DNA of 64,000 bases from Mantis religiosa (Eukaryota; Arthropoda; Insecta; Mantodea; Mantidae), in contig JAUKNK010000147.1 of the NCBI GenBank assembly GCA_030765055.1, forward strand, positions 2,634,001 to 2,698,000, in the 5' to 3' direction. The translations under genes and the position numbers were made by a program. The notes under the pieces were generated by a model. The model saw only the letters and a program-made list of their open reading frames with translations, did not search any database and was not told where the DNA came from. Shown piece after piece: positions 54,228 through 64,000 of this stretch. Position 1 is the first letter of the stretch. Every line of letters starts with the position of its first letter.

Positions 54228-55900
54228 TGGGATGCAGCACTGAAAACCCCAAATCCAGTAATTTTCAACCAATATTGCTGAAAGTTTTACCACTTAGTTC
54301 TGATGCATAGTGAACACGGAATTCAAAATTTGGTCCTTATATCCTTAATAGTTTTTGAGTAATTTGGAAAATTCCAAGTTTGGGAAAACATTCAAATCGC
54401 TCCACGTGATGAAAATTTTTACAATTTTGGTTTTTCTATTTCTATAAATATTCAGATGGTTATGAAGAAAAGTACTATCATGTGCATTTCTTATACTGCC
54501 TTTAGTTCCAGAGGGAGAAAGAATAAGGTATGTCGCAAACAAAAAGCCAAAAAACTATTAACTCTTTGAATTTATATATCAATAACTTTAAAAATATAAT
54601 ATAATCAATATTAAAAATTCATACGATAGAAACCTTTGTTTGCTTTCTATAGTGTTGAAAAATTTAGAGGAACTGAATAAAAACTGCATCTTGTGGAACA
54701 TTTTGAATGACAAAAGAAGTTGAAAAAACTATGAGTAAATCAAATTTTAAAATCCAAAACATTTTCCTTCTCAGCTACATGCCTTGAGGCACACTAAGAC
54801 CCTCCAGATGGGTAAGATGGATCCTTCTGCCCCTTCCATCTCTCTTCTGCAGCAGTTTTCTTCAATTTTAGTTTAATTCTGGATGTTTTAGAAGTTAACT
54901 TGGCAGAAATTTCGGAATGAAGTAACCGTAATTGGTCCTTCCCTTGGCTAATTTTTGGAGATGCTGGTGAAATCTGTGTGCATTATGTCTGACTGCAACT
55001 TGAGTGAGGCAGAACAACCAAAATTTAATTCACTGTTGGCTCATGTCACAGATTCCTGCAGTCACTTCTTTACAAATATTTCTTTTGGGAAATTACGCCA
55101 TATCATGCTGCGTAAACCTTCATTTGCATTTTGCTTCTTACCCAATGTACTTCTCCTTAGGATTTCATCTGATGTCAGCCTTTGGTACACAGGCATTAGT
55201 TTTATTACCACATCAGGCCTCAAGTATGTTCTCACTGTTGTATTGTTATGCTTAGGTGTTTCTTCCCAAGTATCCTTTAGCCTGTTCATAATCCTTTAGC
55301 CTGTTCATCCTTTAGCCTGTTCATATGTACACAGTCAACAAAAGTTCTGTTGTTTCCAAAATGTTTACCTATAACCTATATAACAGTTATATGCACGTTT
55401 AGAGGTATAAAACACCTTTATAATTGTTAAATGACACACTAAAGCTCATCAATTATATATAAACGGTATGTAGCTTAACGACAAACAGAGGAAAATCACG
55501 ACCAAGTTAGAAGCTCACACAAAAGCAAAAATATAAGGATTATTATTTGCTTTCAATGTTTGTAGCCAGTGTTTTGTTTCCATGGTGCGACATATTGTAA
55601 GAAATAACCATCATGCCAACACACAAAATTCCACCAGAAACTTTGCTCGCTAATTTCAAAAGTCTCAGTTTAGCTCATTCAATCGAACTCAAATGACAGA
55701 ATTCTGTGAAATCAAGGGCCAGCACGCACGTGCGCATGGGCATTTAAATTGTCATGTGAGAGTATTTAAATGCCCGAAACTCATACATTTAGTTGTATTA
55801 TGATACTGTAAGGTTCCAAGTATTTTATTAGCTCAAAAACAAAAAAAAACAAAAACATTACTTTTTCCATTTTTTTAGCCAATTTCGGTGCTGCATTCCC
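54228..55900 (-). mobile_element. Kolobok-like DNA transposon
   Basis: TTAA at 54224-54227 and 55901-55904. Ends TGGGATGCAGCACTGAAA and (minus strand) GGGAATGCAGCACCGAAA. 1673 bp. It encodes a minus-strand transposase relic. TTAA duplication, G-rich ends and the transposase type together suggest the Kolobok superfamily. Confidence 0.78.
54955..55290 (-). pseudogene. Kolobok/Mutator-like transposase C-terminal fragment
   Basis: From 55289 the frame reads TYLRPDVVIKLMPVYQRLTS, then DEILRRSTLGKKQNANEGLR, then SMIWRNFPKEIFVKK, a stop, and then (shifted) ANSELNFGC. The Q-N-A-N-E-x-L-x-S-x-I-W-x-x-x-P-K motif is conserved at the C-terminal end of a transposase group found in arthropod Kolobok-like elements (annotated in Pfam, from memory, as a Mutator-like transposase domain). 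Upstream catalytic parts are not readable. The frame has at least two breaks. Confidence 0.65.
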
Positions 55901-55904
55901 TTAA

Positions 55905-57006
55905 ATAGCCATTGAAAATTTGCTATGGAAACATTCAAAAAACACAATTTTAGTAAAATAGCTCCTAAAATGCACTTTAACAAAATGACAATCATCGCAA
56001 CATATGCTGCAACAAATTTGCTAAACGGTTCCCAAGGCGAAATACTTCTATATTTATTCCAGATGTTATAAATGGCTCCTCAGCAAGTTAAAATAACAAA
56101 TATTATCGTATAATTAAATACATATGAATCCACTTCAGTAAGTAAGAACCATAATGTTCAGAAAGGTGTGGAGTAATTAACTATGTCAAAAACATGGGTT
56201 TGAGGGAGAAGGGTTAAGGGTGAAAATTGAAATATCTGAAGCTTTTCTTAGATTTGATTAAAAATATATACCATTTATCTTTTGCGATCGATCAAGAATG
56301 GAATAATACCAAGTTTCAGCTTCCTAGTTACAATAGTTTATGAGGAATTAAGTTTATATCTAAATTACAGGCGACCTTCAAAATGTCCCACATATTCTAA
56401 TTTTAAGAATTAATGCTTGGGTTATACGCTTTTGCACCTATTTTAACCTATTAATGACCTGTACCTACGTGAAAAATTTGTCTTAGCCATATAAACGAAG
56501 GTAAAGTATAATTATACATATTTAAAAAGTGTATTTTCCTAAGCGTTTTTATTAATAAGTAAGCATTATAATCCTTTTCAATACAAATAACAGAAACACA
56601 ATAAATGTAAATGGGTACACTTAATATGCAGTTGCCCTTACAGGCATGTTTAGAATTTGATACAGATTAATAGAAAACTGCATCCTGTGGAACATTTTGA
56701 AGTTAGGAAAATGTCGAAAGTATTGAATCTGAGAAATCTGAAGTAAAAATGACGTAATGGCAGCTACGATACAGGTGTAGGGTTATTTAAATAGTCATGT
56801 GACGTTTTCTGTAGTGCCGCAAGGAAAATAAAAATAATCTTTACATTAATGAAGTATGTCTTCATTACTTTTAAGACGAAAAGAACTAAATTTGTGATTG
56901 TTGTAATTATTGGGCCAATTTACACAGATGATCTCCTTAATAGAAACGATTGTTGGAAAGACAAGAAATTCAAAACTACCTCACAGCAATCTTAAAACCG
57001 TTGTGT
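55905..57006. other. Mostly unrecognised; short relic similar to the Kolobok-like element
   Basis: 56670-56730 (aaaactgcatcctgtggaac, attttgaa) resembles 54675-54735 inside the Kolobok-like element. Otherwise AT-rich and featureless. Confidence 0.4.
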
Positions 57007-57300
57007 TCAGTAGAAGATTCCGGGCTCTAAGGCCGGGGCGCACTGGGTTTCTTCATATCTCTCCCAGACATTTCGCTTACAACTGCGGTAAGCATCATCA
57101 GTGGCGTAGAAAAGTTCCTGTACTCTTCCTGGCAACTGATAATAGGATAATACTGATAATAGCCCAGTAGCCAGGAAGAGTACAAGGAGGACTTTTCTAC
57201 GCCACTGATAATGCTTAGCGCAGTTGTAGGCGAAACGTTGGGAGAGAGAAGTAACCCAGTGCACCACGGCGTTAGAGCCCGGAATCTTCTAGTGAACAAG
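57007..57300. repeat. Foldback (palindromic) repeat with hammerhead-like core
   Basis: Arms 57007-57133 and about 57170-57300 are inverted copies (agaagattccgggctctaa, ggcgtagaaaag, actcttcctgg). The minus strand of the left arm reads CCACTGATGATGCTTACCGC then AGTTGTAAGCGAAATGTC: CTGATGA, a perfect GCTTAC/GTAAGC hairpin, then GAAA, followed by a CTGGG/CCCAG stem. In the right arm (plus strand) the core is CTGATAA. I cannot identify a standard cleavage triplet, so function is unproven. Confidence 0.7.
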
Positions 57301-57724
57301 ACGCTGGCCGTGAAAGCCTGCGTTTGTTAATGAATCTTAATATCACTTAAAATGATGTCACAATGTGTCAGAAAGATACAAAGCACAGAAAAAATTAATT
57401 AAAAATCTAAAGCTACGGAATCCTAGTATTTGTAATAAAAACCCTAAGTGCCCCATTGTTGACTAAGAACAAACAAAAAACCACAGCTCCTTTTCATTCA
57501 AACAGAAATAGAGTAGTAACGGAATCGTAAAAAATATTCTCGTACCTAATTTTATAAAGGTATTTCTGTAAAATGTTACACAAACCAGTAAGATTTATTT
57601 GTCTGCAGCTTCATTTTCAACGTTGGAAACAAAATTGGAAGTCTCCGAGCAATCGATTTCATGATTCCTTGAGATACATGTAGAAAAACGTAAGGATGAC
57701 AAAATCCAATTTTGTCATATATAT
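57301..57724. other. No recognised feature
   Basis: AT-rich spacer; no motif. Confidence 0.4.
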
Positions 57725-58507
57725 TGTCGCAGCGCTGGGCATAAACTTTTCGGCACAAATAGATAATAGACGGCGGATAATGTTTCACGAGCTTGCATAA
57801 GCAGTTAACGATAACGCGGCGAGTGATCACAAACGTGGCAAACAATGTTATCTCAGATAAAGGACTCGCCGCCACAGGTAGGATATTATGTCTCGAAGTT
57901 TCTAGAGATATCTCCATTGACGGAGAATGGTTGTTTTTCTTGTGTGTTCGTGAATGTTCTCGAGCTATGAATGGACATATGAAAAGGATTGTGACACGCC
58001 AGCAGGACAGTTCTGAATTTGTGGGTTCGTAGAATTAAAAGGCCGAGATGCAGAAATTAAAAGTCTCCTTTATTTTCGGAGAAATACTCTTATAGATTAC
58101 AGCAGCATTACGTTACATACACCATCAGTCTTCCAAGTTCGATGAAAATTACAAACCGTGACAGCTGATTACATTAGCTTTCATAACAACAATACCCTTG
58201 TTACACAACAGCAACTCACAACTGTCCTGCTGGCGTGTCACAATCCTTTTTATATGTCCATTCATAACTCGAGAACATTCACAAACAAACAAGAAAAACA
58301 ACCACTCTCCGTCAATCGATATATCTCTAGAGAATTCGAGACATGAAATCCTACCTGTGGTGGCGAGTCCTTTATCTGAGATAACATTGTTTGCCACGTT
58401 TGTGATCACTCGCCTCGTTATCGTTAATTGCTTATGCAAACTCGTGAAACATTATCCGCCGTCTATTATCTGTTTGTGCCGAAACGTTTATGCCCAGCGC
58501 CGCGACA
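57725..58507. mobile_element. Palindromic head-to-head LTR insertion 2 (family B)
   Basis: The left arm 57725-58015 is the first ~291 bp of an LTR (TGTCGCAGCGCTGGGCATAA...). The right part, read on the minus strand, is a nearly whole LTR from 58507 to about 58019, ending ttctacgaacccacaaa but lacking the last bases (gtcaca). The arms 57725-58015 and 58217-58507 are of equal length and pair. Both outer ends are U3 ends. Flanks atat on both sides (57721-57724 and 58508-58511). Confidence 0.9.
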
Positions 58508-58511
58508 ATAT

Positions 58512-59622
58512 ATAAACCTTCGTCAGTGTAGCCTAGCTAATTAAGCGCTGTTACGCTGTTACATTTGTGACACTGAACATTAAAGAAATAGAAATATACA
58601 ATTTGATGGTTTATAGAAGATATATAGGGAAAGTTATTTGAATGTAGTAAATAAGAGTTTATAGTTTGGTGCCTCATTGAAACCCTCGCAGAGTTTGGAC
58701 AAGAAATTAAGACGTTTTATATTCTATTCTATTCTATAATACAGTCATGTCTAGTTCGAGGATCATAATACAAATGCATATTTGTTTTCTATTTTCAGAA
58801 GGTACTGCGACACATTATGGTGGAAGGTCATCGGGAGGTCGGTACTGGGCAGTCGGAACAGTAAACAGGTAAGTAGCGCGCACCCATAGCGTAAACACGA
58901 TAATCACTATCACTAGAAAATTAGAATATTCTGGTATTTCTTCAAATTGAACGTTTTGGAAATTTTTGGAAAGCTACAATTAGGTGCCTGGCATGTGAGT
59001 TTATTACTGCATATGCAGCAAGTGAAACAAAGATTTCATCTTTATAAAAGGCATATCTTGACTGTTCTGTCAATAACAATATCTCAGTAGTCTGCAAACT
59101 ACGCTTCATATTTGCTTGCTTTGCAGGTATATTTCATAATTATACTTTCATGGAATGCATTTTAACTTTTTATCTGTTTTAAAAAAACGTCATATTCAGA
59201 CATTACGTAAGTGTCATTAAATAATTCTTGAAAGTTGGTAACACTAATGACAGCTTAGATGCACCACATATACGTAATGGCATCATATTGACCAGTTCGG
59301 TCCTACCCTTGTCGTAGCCGTTCCCTCGCGTTAGGAAGGTGACTGTTAAAAGTTAGTTTGGATTTAGACAATGTGTGGTGGTCTAGTCTAAATTTTGTTG
59401 ATTTGTGTCTCTTAATAATGACAGAAGTACTAGCGGACCAGGCGATCTTCGTACCACCAATAAAAGTTGTCTGAGCTTAACAACATATATAAAACAAATT
59501 CGGGTAATTTAGTTATTTATTCTGCATTGAAGCTGAAGATCATATACAACACACTAACAATTAAGTTAATCAATTTAAAGCTTTCTGATAAACAATATGT
59601 TGTCCTTTTTGCGGCTCCTTAA
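58512..59622. other. No recognised feature
   Basis: AT-rich, short frames, no matching repeats. Confidence 0.4.
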
Positions 59623-59624
59623 TA

Positions 59625-60982
59625 TGAGGACTGTTCAATAAAGAATGATCACATTTTTTTTTCAAAACCACCTTAACTCATCCCCAAACTTTTGATGGTT
59701 CTTCTCAAAATAGTCTCCCCTGAATACCATGTACTTGTCCTAGCGTTTCTGCCAGTCTTAAAAGATATGCTGGAAACCATTTTTGAAGATATCGTTCAAA
59801 GTCGCCTCCGCAGCCTTCACCACTGCTTCTGATGATGGATAATGCCTCTCACGAAGGCGTTTGTTGAAGTTAGGGAAAAGAAAAAAGTCACATGTGGCTA
59901 AATCCGGACTATAGGGAGGGTGAGGGATGTACGTCACCTTGATTTATGCAAGATCTTCAGCAACAACATTGGCACAATGCGGCCGCGCATTATCGTGGTG
60001 CAACATCTAGACTGCTTCACGGAAACGTTCTCTTTTGCGCCTAATATGAACTTGCAATGTTTTCAGGACATCTCTGTTGTATTCTCCAGTTACTGATGTG
60101 TGTGCAGGTACAACATGCTGATTGTCCAGTTACTGATGTGTGTGCAGGTACAACGTGCTGATAGACCATTACATGAATATCAAAGAATGAGATGACCAGA
60201 GCTTTCCCAGCAGAAGCAACCAATTTTGGTTTTTTGGGGTCGGTGATAAAGGAGATTTCCACACTTATGTTTGCTTTTTGCTCTCAGATCAAAATGATGT
60301 GCCCAAGTTTCATCAGCAGTGATTACGTTTGAAAGAAACTCAGGATCTTCCTCTAACATAAGCTTTAATGGCATGCAGACCTGCATGAAAAGGTCCTTTT
60401 GTTCGGGAATCAACAGTGTTGGAGCCCATCGCGCACAAACACCACTCATGTGTAATGTTTCTGTCACCAACGTGTAGGTGGCACCCAATGAAGTGTTCAG
60501 TATTTCAGAAAGTGATCTTAAGTTAATTCGTCAATCCTCTCTCACAATGGCAGCAGCAGTGTTGATGTTTTCTTTCGTAAGAGCTGTAACTGGAGCACCG
60601 GTTCCACCTTCCTCTGAAATTGATTGTCTCCTCTCTTTAAACCATTTTTAAACCACCTTCCAGCTGTGTTGTAGGGAAGAACAGACTCTCCATGGGCCTA
60701 CTGTCACATTGTATAAGCCTCAACTGAAAATTTATTGAGACGAAAGCAGAATTTCAAGGCCGCATATTGTTCTTCACGTGTTATCTCCATTGTAGCCGTT
60801 GGCGATACTGAACATGTCTGAAGTTGCTTGGTTCTCACAGAGGGAAACCAGGAGTACCAACAATGAAACTACTACGGCGTGTTTGTTTCACATTAAGCTA
60901 ACAGAATATAATAAGTTTGACTTCTAGTGCGAAAAATTAATACCGTAAAAAATTATGATCGTTCTTTATTGTACAGCCCTCG
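59625..60982 (-). mobile_element. mariner element
   Basis: TA at 59623-59624 and 60983-60984. Ends TGAGGACTGTTCAATAAAG and (minus strand) CGAGGGCTGTACAATAAAG. 1358 bp including a 41-bp internal tandem duplication (ccagttactgatgtgtgtgc, at about 60083 and 60126). Confidence 0.93.
59640..60790 (-). pseudogene. mariner DD34D transposase, broken
   Basis: ATG at 60790 gives MEITREEQYAALKFCFRLNK then FSVEAYTM and a stop. The open part 60488-60180 holds VCARWAPTLLIPEQK and VITADETWAHHFDLRAKSK with the first Asp. The second Asp is in HHDNARPHCANVVAEDLA (about 60005) and the third in PPYSPDLATCDFFLF, 34 positions apart (counting one internal stop). A tandem duplication near 60083-60165 adds a frame problem between the first and second blocks. 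Not functional. Confidence 0.88.
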
Positions 60983-60999
60983 TATATAAAAATAATGGT

Positions 61000-61447
61000 G
61001 ACATGCAATGAGAGAACCTGGGGAAACTCCAAGTTGATTCGGCTAACTGGCAACGACTGCCCTTGCGATTTATTTATGGTCATCGCGAAGGCCAAATACA
61101 CGGGAAGCTGTAGACGCTTAAAATCAAAAGGTAAATCGGTTGGAATCGTCTGAATACACGCGATCAAGATATCCTCTCCTTTGTACTTTCCCTTGATGAT
61201 TGTTATTCATTAGCTTTTTCACAGTTTCGTTCATTTCACAGTCATGGTTGGATAACGTTACGCAGCATGATCACAACTTATCCTAATTTTGATTTTAAAT
61301 TGTGAGGTGGGAGTACAGGCAATTCTAATGAATTTAAAAGCTCTGTGGGATGGTTCACTACACCATCCTGGTTTATAACTGTCTCAACCGATTTGTATGA
61401 AAACAACTCCCCCAGATGAAAATTCTGATAGTCGCATTGTGATCATC
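61000..61447 (-). pseudogene. Helitron PIF1-like helicase C-terminal fragment
   Basis: The minus strand reads FHLGELFSYKSVETVINQDG, then VVNHPTELLNSLELPVLPPH, NLKSKLG, and, after shifts, CIQTIPTDLPFDFKRLQLPV then YLAFAMTINKSQGQSLP and VSRINLEF. P-F-x-F-K-R-x-Q-x-P-V-x-L-A-F-A-M-T-I-N-K-S-Q-G-Q-S-type sequence is the last helicase motif region of Helitron Rep/helicase proteins, which drive rolling-circle transposition. The fragment is bounded by the mariner at 60982 and the TIR element at 61448. At least one stop and two frameshifts. No Helitron end hairpin (CTRR) is seen. Confidence 0.85.
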
Positions 61448-62565
61448 TACAGGTGGATTATTTTTTCTTGACAGGGATCCTGCGCGGTAGGGATGAGTAG
61501 CAACTGTGGGGGAGGTGGGCAGTGGACCTATCGCCACAATGCGTCGCACGCGTAAGATTACAAGAAGGGAATACGGTGCATAAGGTGTCTAAAAACAAAT
61601 CTCACTCTCGAAACCAGTATTGCACCTCTTATAAAGTAAGTTGTAATTCGTACTATGGTAGTAATCTCCACGCTTTTGCTGGATCTTAAATATTACATAG
61701 GCTTTCGGAACAAAATCCTGTTCTCCTCCAGCAGGCATGATAACCAACTGTCGGCCTTTTGACATCGCTGCAGAGTCCCTGTAAGGAATTTCACTCCAGG
61801 CATAGGGTCTAGTATGTGCTGAACTGATTTAAGCTTCATCCATATAAACTATATAAATTTCACTGTGATATCTCTGAATATTTCGTAAATGCTTAAGCCT
61901 TTTTGCCCGTATGGTACGCTTAGTGTTTTTTTTTCATATAAATTTTAGCTTCAAAAGAACTCTTTTTAATATTCAGACACTGCCTTGGAAGTCAATAGAA
62001 TTTTGAAGCTTCATAAGCACTTTCTTCAGAGTTGTTCTTTGTTTTTCTGTGCTTTAAAAGGTATTCATATTTCACCTAACTACTGAATTAAAACATCCAA
62101 ATCAGAGTTTGCAAGTTCTTAATATTTGTTTAGTGGACATAGAGAAGGACGTTGTTGCAATAGCACCAACGGCTTTTCTTTCCGTAATAACTCAAATAAA
62201 CTGCTTTCAGACGCAACTGTTGCCTCAGATGCCCTTTCCCAGATTTTTATAGCAGACCTAGGTCAATGTTCTTTTTTATAATTCTATAGATATTGGTTGT
62301 TACTTCTCGTGTTTTTAAATGTAGCACCTTATTTCCTAAAGTGCTGCTGGGAGGCGTCATTTGTAAACTCTCTGTTGGAACCAGGAGACAAGCACATTTT
62401 GAAACAAGCTGTATTACTACCTAGTAGCTCTGCACGTGTTTACTCGCTCGCAACTGATACACAACTGCCTGCCCTCCCCTCCAGTTGGAACCGTTCTGAG
62501 GTGGACTCGTCCAGATACCACCGCGCATCGCTCTCCGTCTGTCAAGATATAAAAATACATCTGTA
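61448..62565 (-). mobile_element. TIR DNA transposon, copy 2
   Basis: Direct-orientation partner of 2237-3352. Left end ttcttgacagggatcctgcg; right end on the minus strand tttttatatcttgacagacg then agcgatgcgcggtgg. It keeps sequence of the partial transposase but with more breaks than copy 1 (for example loss of about 40 bp near 61925). Confidence 0.72.
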
Positions 62566-62890
62566 CATCTGTATTTTATTGCTGGTTCACTCAGCCAATT
62601 ATGGTTAGTGTACTGTTGCGTTATGTCCAGAAAAAACATGCTGAATAAGCTCCTCTTTCGAGTCTATGAAGTGACAGAAATCTGTGGATAATATAATTAA
62701 TCCGGCCGAGGTGTCAGTAGTGACTTTAATACTTCAAATGTCTAACAACTGCTTCGAAAACACATTTACAGCTTCATCATGTAGCACATTAGTCATCAAC
62801 TGCAGTTTTACGTGCCGCCACAAATATGAAGATTATAGGCGTGCGCTCAGTTCGTCTTCTCCTTGGTATAGTAAAATAGTTTACGCGAAC
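62566..62890. other. No recognised feature
   Basis: No motif recognised. Confidence 0.35.
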
Positions 62891-62894
62891 TTTA

Positions 62895-63255
62895 TAAAGT
62901 CACAAAGGAAATCAGTTAATTTTGTGACAATTCAGTTCACATTCACGGATTCAAAAACACAAATTATGAGGAAGGTATCCAATGATTTACCAATATCTGA
63001 CAACAATAATTCCATGGGCAAGCATTTATATGTTATAGTGTGTCCATAGATTAATTTTGTGTCCAATCTTCAAAGGAATTTCATCGTGCTACATAAACAT
63101 ATCTCAGTGTTGATAACAAATGATAATCGTTATTTAATAAAATATGGTAAGTGAAATATCTTTGAAGACTTTGCCAAGGAGTGGAATATCTTTCTACTTT
63201 GTAATGCTTTTGTTTGTTCAGAGTAAAAGGCGTATGTGTTCTGTAAAAGTTTTCG
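62895..63255 (-). repeat. Unknown repeat W, copy 2
   Basis: Inverted partner of 47385-47745 (agtgaaatatctttgaagac, tgataacaaatgataa, aaggtatcca). No ORF. Confidence 0.75.
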
Positions 63256-63352
63256 TATAGATTATTATATGTAGTTAATATCCTGGACCATTATCAATTG
63301 TCTTTTTTCTTACCTTTTTGGCTTTTAACTTTTTACGTTACCTTTATATCTA

Positions 63353-63722
63353 CGAGGGTATGTCAAATGAAAACCTTAAATTTCTTATAACAAATCAAAG
63401 TTTCGCGCCGTCATCATGTAAGTTGGTAAGCGTGCTGCAAACAGCTTGCAGAATGGCCTGTAGGTGGCAGCATAGTGCAGATGCACACATACCGTCGCAT
63501 TTTCAGTATAAAAATGGCCGCCCCATTTGCGACCTGCACCAGAGAAGAACAGCGATCTGTTGTTTTGTTTTTGCGTATTGAAGGTGTAAAACCTATTCAA
63601 ACTCATTGACGAATGAAGGTTCAATACGGCGATGCATGTTTGTCACAGCAGCAAGTCTATGAATGGAGTAGGAAGTTTGCAAATGGTGCGACTTCAGTGG
63701 AAGATACTGTACATTCAGGTGG
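63353..63722 (+). mobile_element. mariner-like element, 5' end only
   Basis: TA (63351-63352) followed by CGAGGGTATGTCAAATGAAA, a mariner-type end. Only about 370 bp are homologous before unrelated sequence takes over, so it is 3'-truncated. Confidence 0.8.
63514..63722 (+). pseudogene. mariner-like transposase N-terminus
   Basis: ATG at 63514 opens MAAPFATCTREEQRSVVLFL, then RIEGVKPIQTH, a TGA at 63607-63609, then in the same frame MKVQYGDACLSQQQVYEWSR followed by KFANGATSVEDTVHSGG. This is the helix-turn-helix DNA-binding half of a SETMAR/mariner-type transposase (E-Q-R-x-V-x-x-F-L...V-Y-E-W...F-x-x-G-x-x-S-V). The catalytic half is absent. The single stop could be a CGA-to-TGA change. Confidence 0.8.
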
Positions 63723-64000
63723 GGTACTCTTTTAGACTGTTTTAGGTTAGCACGTCTCCGCGTCCACGTTTCCGCAGGTCTCTCCAGCTGTCGGCGAGCA
63801 TGGCGGAGATCCTGGCGGATGACGAGCAAGCGGTGACCAAGGTTTTAAATCTACATTTCAGAATATAGGACACTTTTAATTGAGAATTTTAATCTTTTTA
63901 TGGTGTTAAGCTTGATTTTAGTCTTTGAGATACCGCTGTACGGGTTTTTATCTGTGTTTATTTAACTGACAGTTTTAGGGTTTAGATGGATTTTAACCTC
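63723..64000. other. No recognised feature
   Basis: Short GC-richer stretch (63745-63840), then AT-rich. No motif or repeat match. Confidence 0.35.

Noticed and set aside
57793..58515. Near-identical 79- and 96-codon frames on opposite strands
   Set aside because: They are the two arms of the palindromic LTR, not genes.

Overview
This window is repeat-dominated animal genomic DNA, most likely from an insect with a large genome. A cockroach, termite or other polyneopteran would fit, but that is an impression from transposon and SINE content, not something the sequence proves. I find no confident host protein-coding exon and no RNA gene of the host. Nearly every interpretable stretch belongs to a mobile element, and almost all element genes are broken by stops, frameshifts, deletions or nested insertions.

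Layout: 1-1303 is the 3' end of a Ty3/gypsy-type LTR retrotransposon (integrase plus 3' LTR). 2237-3352 is a terminal-inverted-repeat (TIR) DNA transposon that has a second copy at 61448-62565. About 4.2-8.0 kb is a degraded jockey-like non-LTR element (ORF1, endonuclease, reverse transcriptase) with two SINEs inside. 8.2-8.9 kb is an R1-like fragment. 11.2-11.8 kb holds an unidentified coding-like stretch with an in-frame 21-bp minisatellite. 12.8-16.1 kb holds two direct copies of an unknown repeat, one filled by a solo LTR and the other an empty site, with a 3 x ~211-bp tandem array between them. 16197-20375 is a Tc1-like element into which an internally deleted gypsy element with both LTRs has jumped. 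20.7-22.2 kb holds a non-LTR endonuclease fragment and an internally deleted piggyBac-like gene. 23.4-26.5 kb is LTR and SINE clutter. 27.3-30.8 kb holds a TTAA-flanked MITE beside a hAT fragment, a solo LTR and a palindromic head-to-head LTR insertion. 33.8-37.2 kb is a piggyBac-like element containing a mariner that itself contains two opposite copies of a GC-rich repeat. 37.2-41.5 kb holds a foldback element with a jockey fragment, the second TTAA MITE and a non-LTR element ending in a GGA repeat. 43.5-47.7 kb holds an R1-like tail and a direct-repeat pair enclosing two tail-to-tail LTRs and a mariner. 48.5-50.3 kb is a solo LTR with a mariner next to it. 51.4-53.3 kb is an LTR plus nested SINEs. 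54.2-55.9 kb is a TTAA-flanked Kolobok-like element. 57.0-58.5 kb holds a foldback with a hammerhead-like core and a second palindromic LTR insertion. 59.6-62.6 kb holds a mariner, a Helitron helicase fragment and the second TIR element. 63.35 kb starts another mariner, cut short.

The most unusual structures are two insertions (30089-30756 and 57725-58507) in which an LTR is fused to an inverted copy of its own 5' part, so both outer ends are U3 ends, yet each is flanked by a 4-bp AT-rich candidate target duplication. The nesting order in several places gives relative ages. The genes do not form an operon or pathway; the window records successive transposition.
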